Positions 22,686-30,966 are shown, counted from the first letter of the stretch. The stretch: DNA of 43,238 nt from Myxococcus sp. CA023 (GCF_010998615.1 NZ_JAAEAH010000077.1:1-43238), one strand, 5' to 3'. Program-made: numbers and translations. The notes: a model not told the origin generated them from the letters alone.

Positions 22686-22695
22686 CACCCCTTCT
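22686..22695 (+). promoter_or_regulatory. CRCCCCTTCT start-associated motif
   Basis: CACCCCTTCT, 7 nt before GTG 22703; ACCCCT and AGGGGT form a 6-bp stem around the TCTCCG loop. Confidence 0.65.
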
Positions 22696-22702
22696 CCGAG
22701 GG

Positions 22703-23314
22703 GTGTCCTCCCCTCGCGGCTATGACCCGACGTCCCCACCTGCCGGCCGGCCGCCGAAGAAGAAGCGCGGCCGACCGGCGAAGTGGAACGGGCCTGCCTC
22801 GACGCTGACCTTCGAGATTCACCGGGACGTGTGCGAGCGGCTCCGCTCCGGCGCGACGAAGCGCATGGCCGCTGCGCTCGCAGGCACCACCGAGGTCCGC
22901 CTGCAGGGGTGGCTGCGCCGGGGGCGTGAGGCCATCGAACAGGGCAAGCGCTCTCGCTACACGGAGCTGGTCCAGGACGTGGAGCGGGCCGAGGCCGAGT
23001 ACCAGATGGCTCTCGTCGAGGCGGCCACGGCCGCCATCGGCGACAAGACGATGAACGACAAGGTGATTCGGTGGCGCCTCTCTGTGGCGTCCCCGAAGGA
23101 CTTCACCGTACCGCGCGAGGCACCGGTTGCCGCGGGCAACGGACTGGGGCCGCTATTCGAGCTGGTGACGCCGGAGCAGGCCCGGACGCGCCTCGACGAG
23201 AAGCTGGCCCGGTTCCTCGAGGAGCACGACAAGGAGGAGGCGGACGCGGCCGAGCCACCTCCGAGCAAGGACGCGGAGGAAGACGCAGACGACGAGGACG
23301 GCGATGGTAGCTAG
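22703..23314 (+). CDS. terS: Terminase small subunit (putative)
   Basis: 203 aa, GTG start. Basic N-terminus (PPKKKRGRPAKW), then a helix-turn-helix (CERLRSGATKRMAAALAGTTEVRLQGWLRRG is the region 38-68) and a helical oligomerisation part with YTELVQDVERAEAEYQ, typical for small terminases that bind the packaging site; the acidic tail ends DDEDGDGS. Overlaps terL by 11 nt. Assignment rests on this layout and position. Confidence 0.8.
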   Translation: MSSPRGYDPTSPPAGRPPKKKRGRPAKWNGPASTLTFEIHRDVCERLRSGATKRMAAALAGTTEVRLQGWLRRGREAIEQGKRSRYTELVQDVERAEAEYQMALVEAATAAIGDKTMNDKVIRWRLSVASPKDFTVPREAPVAAGNGLGPLFELVTPEQARTRLDEKLARFLEEHDKEEADAAEPPPSKDAEEDADDEDGDGS

Positions 23315-24824
23315 CGCCTCCATCCTGGAGGCCGGCGAGAAGCTGCTCGACGGCATCCCCGTTCTCACTTCTGAGCGGAACGGCCGGCACTCGACGCTCC
23401 AGCGGATAGCCCTGCGCGCTCGCAAGGTGCAGGGCAGCGTCGCGGGCTTCGCGGACCTCCTGGGCCTGACGGCGCAGGAGCTCGTCACCCTCTACTACGA
23501 GCCCATCTACTCCCTGCGCCCGGTGCAGGTGCCTCCCAGCACCTACCGGACGTTCTTCTTCATGGGGGGCCGTGGCACCGGCAAGACCTATGGGGGAGCG
23601 AGCGCGGTCATCGAGGAGGCGCGTGCGGACCCCGAGGCCCGCATCCTCATCGTCGGGCCCACCTACTCCGAAATCGTCAAGAACCAGTTGGAGGGCCCGT
23701 CCGGCATCCTCTCGCTGAGCGCCCCCTGGTTCTATCCGAAGTACGAGAAGGCAAAGCGCCGTCTCGTGTGGCCCAACGGCGCCCAGGCGACGTGGCTGCC
23801 TGCGAAGAACGCCGACAAGTTCCGCGGGCACCAGTACACCTTCATCTGGGCCGACGAGCCGGTGGCGTGGAAGGGCGACGCCATCGCCGTCTACAAGGAG
23901 TGCCGCGCAGTCCTTCGCCTGCGCACCTCGCGCATGCGGCGCGAAGGACTCAGCGCCCGCATGTTCATCACCACGACGCCGGCGCCGACGCCGCTCTTCG
24001 TGGAGATGCTCAGCGACCGCGAGGGCCTGGTCCTCGCGCGGTCGTCCACCCTGGAGAACAGCGACAACCTCGACCCGGCATACGTCCGCTACGCGCGGCG
24101 GATGATGCACACGACGGAGGGCCGCCGGGAGTTTTTGGGCGAGCTCACCTTCTCCATGGACCCGGCCCTCTACCGTCGGGTCAACTGGGCCGCGACGCGC
24201 GTCAGCCGGAAGGACGCCCCCAAGGAGTACGACTACATCGTCGTGTCCGTCGACCCAGCGACGGGCGAGAAGAAGAACAGCGACCTCCACGGCATCGTCG
24301 TGGTGGGCGTGCGCCGCGAGAAAGACGGGCTCGACCACGTCTACGTGCTCGCCGACCTCTCCCTCCAGTCTCCCGAGCCCAGCGCCTGGGCGAAGAAAGC
24401 GGTGGATGCGCTCCGTGCCTGGGAGACAGCCGCCGCGAAGGACAGCCGCGGCCGTCCGAAGGCGTGGATCTTCGCCGAGTCCAACACCGGCGGGAGCATG
24501 GTCAAGGCGACCATCCGCACCGTCGCCAAGGTGAAGGTGAAAACGGAGCGCGCCCGGCAGTCCAAGGCCGAGCGCGCAGCCCCGGTGTCCGCGCTCGCGG
24601 AGGCGGGGCTGGTGCACATGGTGGGCAAGCACGACAAGCTGGAGAAGCAGCTCTCCCGCTTCACCGGCCAGGAGGGCGGACACGGTCGCGACGACCGTGC
24701 CGACGCCTTCGCATGGCCCATCTACAAGTACGTCGTCCCGAAGCGGAAGAACGCCGGAGCTGCGGAGCGGGCCGCGGCGGCCACGGAGCGCGCCACCCCG
24801 GCGGACGACGAGGACGAGGACTAG
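23304..24824 (+). CDS. terL: Terminase large subunit
   Basis: 506 aa. ATPase: Walker A GGRGTGKT (88-95), Walker B FIWADEP (D184, E185), coupling-type ITTTPAPTP (about 222-230). Nuclease: first acid D317 in VSVDPATG, E392 in IFAESN, last acid D467 in DDRADAF. It packages DNA into the prohead and cuts it. The C-terminus is acidic (ADDEDED). ATG overlaps terS. Length is usual for the family. Packaging strategy (cos or headful) cannot be read from the sequence by eye. Confidence 0.95.
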   Translation: MVASASILEAGEKLLDGIPVLTSERNGRHSTLQRIALRARKVQGSVAGFADLLGLTAQELVTLYYEPIYSLRPVQVPPSTYRTFFFMGGRGTGKTYGGASAVIEEARADPEARILIVGPTYSEIVKNQLEGPSGILSLSAPWFYPKYEKAKRRLVWPNGAQATWLPAKNADKFRGHQYTFIWADEPVAWKGDAIAVYKECRAVLRLRTSRMRREGLSARMFITTTPAPTPLFVEMLSDREGLVLARSSTLENSDNLDPAYVRYARRMMHTTEGRREFLGELTFSMDPALYRRVNWAATRVSRKDAPKEYDYIVVSVDPATGEKKNSDLHGIVVVGVRREKDGLDHVYVLADLSLQSPEPSAWAKKAVDALRAWETAAAKDSRGRPKAWIFAESNTGGSMVKATIRTVAKVKVKTERARQSKAERAAPVSALAEAGLVHMVGKHDKLEKQLSRFTGQEGGHGRDDRADAFAWPIYKYVVPKRKNAGAAERAAAATERATPADDEDED

Positions 24825-25231
24825 CGCTCCGACGGCCAACCGGCCAGGTCCGTCACGATGGTCTGATACTGGCGCTGCATCGTCCTGTCGAGGTCAGGGC
24901 CCGGCACCAGACGCCACGCCTCCATGTACCGCTTGCCGACGGGGGCGTTGCCCGGGGACGTCTCAATGTGCTGGCCCTCGATGTAAAGCCACACGTGCGG
25001 GTCACGCGACCAATCGGCGAGGTCGGCCACCCGGTATCCAGCAACAAGGCACACGTCGCGGTGTCCGAGGTCGAGGGCGGCAAGGAGGGCGAAATAGCTG
25101 TTCGTCTCGCAATGGTGGTCCTCGAAGGGCACCCCGCTGGCAGCGGCCCTTCCACGAGCGGCGGACTCCAGGTCCGGGGTAATGCGAACAACCGACGGGA
25201 CTGCGGTCAAAGCATCGAGCTTGCTTGTCAT
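24821..25231 (-). CDS. Papain/transglutaminase-like protein inserted in the packaging operon
   Basis: 136 aa from ATG 25231 (AAGAGAAGG upstream). HHCETNSYFALLAALDLG then VAGYRVAD and DPHVWLYIEG with HIETSP: Cys, then His, then an acidic residue at transglutaminase-fold spacing, with the C-x-x-N-S context of peptide-handling enzymes. It is the only leftward gene in the structural operon, set between terL and portal and overlapping the terL stop by 4 bp. A late-acquired moron gene; substrate unknown. Confidence 0.6.
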   Translation of the reverse strand: MTSKLDALTAVPSVVRITPDLESAARGRAAASGVPFEDHHCETNSYFALLAALDLGHRDVCLVAGYRVADLADWSRDPHVWLYIEGQHIETSPGNAPVGKRYMEAWRLVPGPDLDRTMQRQYQTIVTDLAGWPSER

Positions 25232-25289
25232 ACCTTCTCTTGTTTCTGAACGTCGCGACGGGGGCAGTAAAGAACCATGCGGCGCCGTC

Positions 25290-25299
25290 CGCCCCTTCT
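25290..25299 (+). promoter_or_regulatory. CRCCCCTTCT start-associated motif
   Basis: CGCCCCTTCT, 8 nt before portal ATG 25308. Confidence 0.65.
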
Positions 25300-25307
25300 C
25301 GGAGGGC

Positions 25308-26663
25308 ATGGCCTCTTTCCTCCGCCGCGTCGCGAAAGCCCTAGGACTCCTCCCGACCAGCGGCCCCCTCGTCCACGCCATCCCCGTCTTCTCGTTCAGC
25401 CCCCGTCGCGGCACCCGGGAAGTGCTCGTCGCGTACCGGGAGAACGGCTGGCTCCGCGCGGTGGTGGACACCGTCGCTGACGCTGTCGCGACGCCCCAGT
25501 GGAAGGCATACAAGCCCGTGGCCGCGAATGGGGGCAAGCGCTGGGACGACCCGCGCTGGAAGTCGCTCAACCGGCACGAGCGCCGCAAGGCGCTGAAGGA
25601 GGCAACCCGGACGGGGGAGCTGGTCGATCTCCCCCAGCACGAGGTGCTCCGGGTGCTGGAGTCGCCACACCCCCAGTTCCCCGGCCGGGAGGTGCGCAAG
25701 CTGATGCAGATTCACCTGGACCTGTCCGGGGAGACGTTCCTCTGGCTCCGCCTCGGCGAGGACGGCCGCCCTGTGGGCTGGGAGGTGGTGCCGCCCCACT
25801 GCATCCACCAGACGCCGCAGCCGGGCCACCCCTACTTCGCCCTCAACTACAACCAATTCCACGGGATGGTGCCCTCCGAGCACATGGTCTGGCCCAAGCA
25901 CCTGGACCCCGAGAACCCGCTCGGGCGCGGCGCAGGACGTGGCGTCGCACTCGGAGACCAGCTCGACACGATGGAGGCCATCGACCAGGCCACCAAGGCG
26001 ACCTTCGAGCGGGGCGGGATGCCCACAGCCATCGTCGGCATCGACTCCAAGCGGGAGGACTTCGAGGGAGAGGAAGCCGCCGAGGACCTGGAGAAGCGAT
26101 ACAAGGCCGAGTTCAACAGCCCGGCGAGTGCGGGCAAGCTGTGGTTCGCGCCGGCGGGAGTCACCATCGCCCAGGTGGCCATCAACTACCGCGAGTTGCA
26201 GGCCGACGAGCTCGCCAAGTCCATGCGCGCCTACGTGCGGCAGGTCTTCAACGTGCCCCCGGAGTTGGTGGGGGACACCAGCAGCTCCAACCGCAGCACC
26301 TCTGAGGCGGCCAAGTACCACCTGGCCGAGTACGCGGTGGCGCCTCGCCTGGAGTTCCTCCTCTCCTGGTTCCAGCACTGCCTGGTGCCGCTCATCGACC
26401 GGGACGTCATCCTCGACTACGAGGACCCGCGCCCGCAGGAATTCGAGCGCATCTTCCGCGCCATGACGACGCCCATCACCGAGGGCTTCGAGTGGAACGA
26501 AATGCGGCAGGTCGCGGGCTACGAGGCCCTGCCCGAGCTGGCCGGCAAGCGGCCCGCGCCGCTGCCGGGCCAGGGCGCGGGCGGCAACAACGCCGAGAGC
26601 GCAGCCGCAAACGCCACGCCGAAGCCTCCGCGGGACAGGTCCGGCGAGGAGGGCCGCGTGTAG
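25308..26663 (+). CDS. Portal protein (HK97 type)
   Basis: 451 aa from ATG 25308. GWLRAVVDTVADAVATPQWKA near the start, GETFLWLRLGEDGRPVGWEVVPPHCI in the middle (about 140-170), FNVPPELVGDTSSSNRSTSE and YHLAEYAVAPRLEFLLSWF (about 310-365) are characteristic of the HK97-like portal family, the dodecameric ring through which DNA enters and to which the tail attaches. Ends with a disordered Gly/Asn/Pro-rich tail. Start has the CCCCTTCT element; no other strong ribosome site. Confidence 0.93.
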   Translation: MASFLRRVAKALGLLPTSGPLVHAIPVFSFSPRRGTREVLVAYRENGWLRAVVDTVADAVATPQWKAYKPVAANGGKRWDDPRWKSLNRHERRKALKEATRTGELVDLPQHEVLRVLESPHPQFPGREVRKLMQIHLDLSGETFLWLRLGEDGRPVGWEVVPPHCIHQTPQPGHPYFALNYNQFHGMVPSEHMVWPKHLDPENPLGRGAGRGVALGDQLDTMEAIDQATKATFERGGMPTAIVGIDSKREDFEGEEAAEDLEKRYKAEFNSPASAGKLWFAPAGVTIAQVAINYRELQADELAKSMRAYVRQVFNVPPELVGDTSSSNRSTSEAAKYHLAEYAVAPRLEFLLSWFQHCLVPLIDRDVILDYEDPRPQEFERIFRAMTTPITEGFEWNEMRQVAGYEALPELAGKRPAPLPGQGAGGNNAESAAANATPKPPRDRSGEEGRV

Positions 26664-26666
26664 CGC

Positions 26667-26676
26667 CGCCCCTTCT
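26667..26676 (+). promoter_or_regulatory. CRCCCCTTCT start-associated motif
   Basis: CGCCCCTTCT, 8 nt before ATG 26685. The spacer TCCTGGGC pairs only weakly with it, so conservation is of sequence more than of a hairpin. Confidence 0.65.
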
Positions 26677-26684
26677 TCCTGGGC

Positions 26685-27893
26685 ATGAAAACCTTCCTCA
26701 AGCTGATGTCGATGGAGCCAGCCGAGGGTGATGGCCCCCCGGTCTTCCGCATCACTTCCCCCAACCTGGACCGCCACAAGGACAGGGTGCTCGCCATCAA
26801 GGCCGACGGCGAGGAGTTCCGCGTCCCATTGCTCTGGAACCACGACGACTGGAATCCAGCCATCGGCGTTGCGCGCTGCTACCGCCAGGGCGACCAGTGG
26901 CTGATGACGCCCAGCTTCGACGGTGCCTGTGAGACGTCGCGGATGGTCGGCGCGAAGGTGAAAGCGCGCACGCTGGAACAATGCAGCATCCGTCTCGTCC
27001 CCTTGGAGGAGCCGGTTCCCAACGCGGAGGGTGGCTACGACTACCCCCTGGTTGAGGTGCCGGAGGTGTCCATCGTCAACATGGGGGCGAACCAAGACGC
27101 CGTGCGGTTGCGGTCCGCCAGGTCGGGCGGGAGGCCGCGCGCTACTGACGGCGCCGCGGGGGGGCTCCTCAAGCAGATGGCACGCCGGATTGAGCACCTT
27201 CAGGCCCAGTTGAAGCGACTCCTCAAGGCGCTGGGCGAAGACGAGGAAGCGAACCTCGACGAGGAAGACGACGAGGAGAAGGAGCTCGGCGAGGACGAAG
27301 ACGAAGAGGCGAACCTCGGCGAGGACGACGACGAGGAGAAGGAGCTCGGCGAGGACGAAGACGAAGAGGCGAACCTCGGCGAGGACGACGACGAGGAGAA
27401 GGAGCTCGGCGAGGACGAAGACGAGGAAGCGAACCTCGGCGAGGACGACGACGAGGAGAAGGAGCTCGGCGAGGACGAAGACGAGGAAGCGAACCTCGGC
27501 GAGGACGACGACGAGGAGAAGGAGCTCGGCGAGGACGAAGACGAGGAAGCGAACCTCGGCGAGGACGACGACGAGGAGAAGGAGCTCGGCGAGGACGAAG
27601 ACGAGGAAGCGAACCTCGGCGAGGACGACGACGAGGAGAAGGAGCTCGGCGAGGACGAAGACGAGGAAGCGAACCTCGACGAGGAAGACGACGAGGAGAA
27701 GGAGCTCGGCGAGGACGACGACGAAGAGGCGAACCTCGACGAGGAAGACGACGAGGAGGAAGAGTTGCCTCCCGCGAAGGCGAAGGCGCTGCGCGCTCGT
27801 CTCGTGAATCGACACGGCTTCACCCAGGCCCAGGCGAAGGCGCTGTCGCACGCCGACCTGCTCGGTCTGACGGCGCTCTACGGCGCCAAGTAA
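26685..27893 (+). CDS. Prohead protease fused to a long acidic-repeat scaffold-like domain
   Basis: 402 aa. Residues 18-145 are a caudoviral prohead serine protease: H53 in PLLWNHDDW, S101 in EQCSIRLVP, and the VPEVSIVNMGA end. A basic helical stretch (160-183) leads into about 175 residues that are nearly all D/E, with a 20-residue repeat built from GEDEDEEANL and GEDDDEEKEL, about eight copies. The last 40 residues (AKALRARLVNRHGFTQAQAK) form a basic helical tail. HK97-like phages often use a protease-adjacent domain as internal scaffold; here the repeat probably serves that purpose and is removed on maturation (inference). Confidence 0.9.
   Translation: MKTFLKLMSMEPAEGDGPPVFRITSPNLDRHKDRVLAIKADGEEFRVPLLWNHDDWNPAIGVARCYRQGDQWLMTPSFDGACETSRMVGAKVKARTLEQCSIRLVPLEEPVPNAEGGYDYPLVEVPEVSIVNMGANQDAVRLRSARSGGRPRATDGAAGGLLKQMARRIEHLQAQLKRLLKALGEDEEANLDEEDDEEKELGEDEDEEANLGEDDDEEKELGEDEDEEANLGEDDDEEKELGEDEDEEANLGEDDDEEKELGEDEDEEANLGEDDDEEKELGEDEDEEANLGEDDDEEKELGEDEDEEANLGEDDDEEKELGEDEDEEANLDEEDDEEKELGEDDDEEANLDEEDDEEEELPPAKAKALRARLVNRHGFTQAQAKALSHADLLGLTALYGAK
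27241..27765 (+). repeat. 60-nt in-frame tandem repeat, about 8.5 copies
   Basis: Period exactly 60 nt. Units at 27421, 27481, 27541 and 27601 are identical; the first, second, third and last units differ at a few bases. It encodes the acidic 20-residue repeat of the protease gene. Confidence 0.97.
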
Positions 27894-27897
27894 CCGC

Positions 27898-27907
27898 CGC
27901 CCCTTCT
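27898..27907 (+). promoter_or_regulatory. CRCCCCTTCT start-associated motif before a possible leader peptide
   Basis: CGCCCCTTCT, 6 nt before GTG 27914 of a tiny frame and 38 nt before the capsid ATG. Confidence 0.5.
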
Positions 27908-27913
27908 CCCCAA

Positions 27914-27949
27914 GTGCAAGGCCACCGCCTTCCGATGGAGACCCCATGA
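27914..27949 (+). CDS. Possible 11-residue leader peptide before the capsid gene
   Basis: GTG-initiated frame VQGHRLPMETP whose TGA overlaps the capsid ATG (ATGA). It would place CCCCTTCT at its usual distance from a start codon and give translational coupling to the most abundant virion protein. Could be coincidence. Confidence 0.3.
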   Translation: MQGHRLPMETP

Positions 27950-29044
27950 GCAAGACCAAGATGAAGAGCAAGAACGCCCCGTCCCGCCGCTCACGCCCCC
28001 ATCACCGGCACGGACCTGCAGCTCGACCTCTCCCAGGACACCCGTCAGAAGCGCCTGTATGCGGCCCTGGGCCTCCGGCTCAAGTCCGCATACCTCGGCA
28101 TGGCCGGCAACTTCGGGCTCGCGAAGGAGGACAAGTACAAGCGCCTGGGTGCGTTCCTGGAAAGGACGAAGGCCGCCGGCCAGTTCCTCTCCATCTTCGA
28201 CCAGGGCGGTGCGTTCGCACGGGAGACGGTGTCCTCCGAGTTGGTCGAGCTCTGCCGCCCCAACAGCATCCTCATGGCTGCCGGCGTCCGGACCGTCTCC
28301 GACTATGGCGCCCAGTTGACGATGGGCACCATTGACGAGGGCGTGAAGGTGCACTGGGTCGGCGAGGGTGAGCCCGCTCCGGTGGCGACGGTGAAGGGAG
28401 GCCGCCTCGTCCTCCAGGCGCACAAGCTCTCGGCGACTGGGCGTCTGTCCAACGACCTGCTCCGCCTCGGCACCATCGACGCCGCCGCTGTCGTTGGTGA
28501 GGACATGGCCGCCGCCATCGCCCTGGAGATTGACACCGTCGGGCTCAAGGGTGACGGCGTGGCCAAGCCCAAGGGTGTGCGTGGGCAGATGGATGTCGGC
28601 AACAGCAAGCCCGCGGCGGGTAACACGACGGCCAACAAGATTACCGACACGGATGGGCTGCTGGCCGACGTCGCCAAGGCCAACATTCCTGGAGGAGTGC
28701 GCGCCAGCCGCGGCTTTTACTACTCCGACACGGAGACGTTCCACGCACTCAAGCAGACGCGCGACAACGCGGGCTGGGTCTTCCCCGAGCTGCGCGACTC
28801 GGAGACCCCGACCATCAACGGGCGCCCCTACTTCTACTCCGAGACGCTGGCCGGCGACGACATCCTCGGATTCGGCCTCGCGACGCAGCTCATCCTCGGT
28901 ATCGCCACGCCGCTGGAGGTGGCCATGGGCGAGAACGGCACCGACTTCTCCGCGGACATGATCACCATGCGCGGCATCACCCTCGTGGACTTCCTGCTCC
29001 GCTACAAGAAGGCGTTCGCCGAGCGGACCGGGATCCCCTACTGA
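27946..29044 (+). CDS. Major capsid protein (HK97 fold) with apparent +1 frameshift
   Basis: ATG 27946 has GGAG 6 nt upstream and gives MSKTKMKSKNAP, but the capsid frame is the +1 frame: it reads TGTDLQLDLSQDTRQKRLY upstream and continues from ATG 28100 (MAGNFGLAKEDKY) to 29044. The +1 frame has no ATG, GTG or TTG before 28100. The likely shift is at CGC CCC CAT (about 27990-28000), where CCC-C allows +1 slippage. The body (SIFDQGGAFARETVS, then TMGTIDEGVKVHWVGEGEPAP, LKGDGVAKPKGV, and ATPLEVAMGENG) is an HK97-type capsid with an E-loop and P-domain. Either sequence error, mutation or programmed shift; if the shift is not real, the product starts at 28100 (314 aa). Confidence 0.85.
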
Positions 29045-29121
29045 CGCGCGCCCTGGGCGCGTGCCAGCACCGCGCTCGTCGGTACGCGCCCTCCCCCTCC
29101 CACCCTCTCACCGGAGTACGC

Positions 29122-29559
29122 ATGCATCCCGACAGAACCGATATCGGCTACCGCTACAAGGCAGACACCCAGGCGCTGCCACCCTCCATCCAGTCCGCCG
29201 GCACCCGGAACGGCGACGGCATCGACATCACCGCCTACGGCTCCGGGACGCTGGTGGCGAACATCGGCGCCGTCGGCGCCGCCCCCACGGCGACCTCCAT
29301 CACATACGCCCTGGAGACGAGCGAGGACGGCACGGACGGCTGGGTGCCGCTGACCGACCTCAACGGAAATCAGTTCTCCACCGACGCCATCACTACCGGT
29401 GACACGTGCGTCGAGTTGGACTTCACGCTCCAGTACATCACGAGGACGCACCGCTTCCTGCGCGTCGTGGAGACGGTGGCCTTCACCGGGGGCACCAGCC
29501 CGGACGTCATCGCCGGGGCGACGCTCGTCCTCGGCGGCGGCCAGCGCCTGCCCCTGTGA
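29122..29559 (+). CDS. Head decoration-like structural protein
   Basis: 145 aa, ATG with CCGGAG upstream. Sequence is beta-rich with small residues (TLVANIGAVGAAPTATSITYAL, DGTDGWVPLTDLNG) and a final LVLGGGQRLPL. Position directly after the capsid suggests a decoration or head-associated protein; no sequence family recognised. Confidence 0.6.
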   Translation: MHPDRTDIGYRYKADTQALPPSIQSAGTRNGDGIDITAYGSGTLVANIGAVGAAPTATSITYALETSEDGTDGWVPLTDLNGNQFSTDAITTGDTCVELDFTLQYITRTHRFLRVVETVAFTGGTSPDVIAGATLVLGGGQRLPL

Positions 29560-29570
29560 GGTGAACGCCC

Positions 29571-30221
29571 GTGCCCGCACCTCAAGACCTCGTGACGTCC
29601 GAACTACTCCCGCTCACCGCGCGCGCCGCGGTTGAGCCGGCGCGGCTCGGGCTGTTCATCACCGCCGTCTCCGATGCCCTCGCGGCCTACGTGGGCTATC
29701 CCCTGCACCAGCGGCTGGGGGTGGTGGAGACGGTGGCGGGCACGGGCGCGCCGCACCTCTGGCTGCGCGGCGGTGCCGTGCGCCGGGTGGTGCGCGTGGA
29801 GGTGCGCGGCGTGGAGCTGGAGCCGGATGCCTACGCGCTCGAGTCGGCCCTGATGGGCCGTCTGGTGGCGCGTCGGCACCGATGGCCCTTCACTGGCACC
29901 TGGTCGCCGGGGGTGTCCTCCACGCCGATGGAGGCCCAGGACACGGGCGAGGTGGTTGTCACCTACGACGCGGGCTGGGTGACGCCGGGCCAGCGCGCGT
30001 TGAACACCAGCCTGGAGGTGGACCTGCCTGCCGCCATCCAGCTTGCCGCGGTGGAAGCCATCACCGCGGCCGTCTCCCGCGATGGCAAGCCGGGCGACGT
30101 CGCGTCCGAGTCCATCGGCGGCACCAGCATGTCGTACTTCGCCGGCCCGGACGGCGGGCGCACGGCCATCCCCACCACGACGCTCCAGATGCTGGGGCCC
30201 TACCGCAAGGGGAGACGCTGA
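29571..30221 (+). CDS. Head-tail connector (gp6-like adaptor)
   Basis: 216 aa, GTG with GAGGTGA upstream. N-terminal helices (LFITAVSDALAAYVGYPL), a beta-rich middle (LWLRGGAVRRVVRVEVRGVEL), a DAGWVTPGQRAL turn and a C-terminal helix (DLPAAIQLAAVEAITAAV) are the usual order of gp6-like adaptors binding the portal ring. Ends overlapping the next ATG. Confidence 0.75.
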   Translation: MPAPQDLVTSELLPLTARAAVEPARLGLFITAVSDALAAYVGYPLHQRLGVVETVAGTGAPHLWLRGGAVRRVVRVEVRGVELEPDAYALESALMGRLVARRHRWPFTGTWSPGVSSTPMEAQDTGEVVVTYDAGWVTPGQRALNTSLEVDLPAAIQLAAVEAITAAVSRDGKPGDVASESIGGTSMSYFAGPDGGRTAIPTTTLQMLGPYRKGRR

Positions 30222-30544
30222 TGGCGCTCATGGGCCATGCCTTCCGGCAGGTGTTCCACCTGCAGCGGCTGGTGCGCACCACCGCCCGGGGCGAGCACGA
30301 GTACTCCGAGCCAGAGCCGCACCGCTGCCGCTACGAGGGCACGATGAAGCGCGTCATCACTGCCGACGGCGACGAGCGGCTGTCGGAGGGGCTCATGCGC
30401 TGCTCTGTCGAGGTCAGGACGGATGACAGGGTGTTCCCCCCGGGCACGATCCCGGACGACGAGGACGCGGGCAAGCAGCCCCTCCACATCGCTACGCAGT
30501 ACAACCTCATGGGCGCGGTGGACCACTACGAGGTCTACCTGTGA
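30221..30544 (+). CDS. Head-completion/stopper-like protein
   Basis: 107 aa, ATG with GGGGAG 7 nt upstream. Short beta-rich protein with YEGTMKRVIT and CSVEVRTDD; size and position between adaptor and tail terminator fit a stopper (head closure). Assigned by position. Confidence 0.55.
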   Translation: MALMGHAFRQVFHLQRLVRTTARGEHEYSEPEPHRCRYEGTMKRVITADGDERLSEGLMRCSVEVRTDDRVFPPGTIPDDEDAGKQPLHIATQYNLMGAVDHYEVYL

Positions 30545-30945
30545 CGCCCCGGGACGTTGAGCTCGAGCTGGCCGCGTACCTGGAGGCGGCAGGGCTGGAC
30601 CTCTCCACCACCAGCAACCCGCCAACCCTCTACCCCGGGCCATTCCCCGTCAGCGCGCCGCAGCGCTTCGTTTGTGTCCGCCACACGGGAGGTCAGTCGG
30701 GGCTCTATCTCGGCACGCAGCGAGGGGTGATGGCAGCCGACGTGCAGGTCATCACGCGCGGGCCGAAGGGCAGCTACACGGGCACTCGAGACTTCGCTGT
30801 GCGGTGCTGGTCCGCGCTGGACCTGGCGCGGGTGCCGGACTTCATCGACGTGCGCTGCGAGGGGGCGGGGCCCACCTTCATGGGCACTGACGGCGAGGGC
30901 GCCCCCCGCTTCGTGTTCAACCTCACGGCGCGCTACACCGCGTAG
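30541..30945 (+). CDS. Tail terminator (minor capsid 3-like)
   Basis: 134 aa, GTG overlapping the previous stop. MTPRDVELELAAYLEAAGLDL, then FPVSAPQRFVCVRHTGG, ADVQVITRGPKGSYTGTRDFA and the ending PRFVFNLTARYTA match the fold of tail-terminator/minor capsid 3 proteins which cap the tail tube at the head side. No other obvious reading. Confidence 0.7.
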   Translation: MTPRDVELELAAYLEAAGLDLSTTSNPPTLYPGPFPVSAPQRFVCVRHTGGQSGLYLGTQRGVMAADVQVITRGPKGSYTGTRDFAVRCWSALDLARVPDFIDVRCEGAGPTFMGTDGEGAPRFVFNLTARYTA

Positions 30946-30949
30946 GCGC

Positions 30950-30959
30950 CGCCCCTTCT
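30950..30959 (+). promoter_or_regulatory. CRCCCCTTCT start-associated motif
   Basis: CGCCCCTTCT, 7 nt before ATG 30967; GCCCCT and AGGGGC form a 6-bp hairpin with a 4-nt loop directly abutting the start codon. Confidence 0.65.
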
Positions 30960-30966
30960 CAGGGGC

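Noticed and set aside
23103..24839. 578-aa leftward frame opposite TerL
   Set aside because: Shadow of terL; composition is an artefact of third-position GC.
27200..27823. Ser-rich leftward frame across the 60-nt repeat
   Set aside because: Reverse reading of GAG/GAC codons gives poly-Ser; no ribosome site.
25341..27971. Long leftward open frame (876 aa) opposite portal and protease
   Set aside because: Antisense shadow of GC-rich genes; low-complexity translation of the repeat region and no ribosome site.
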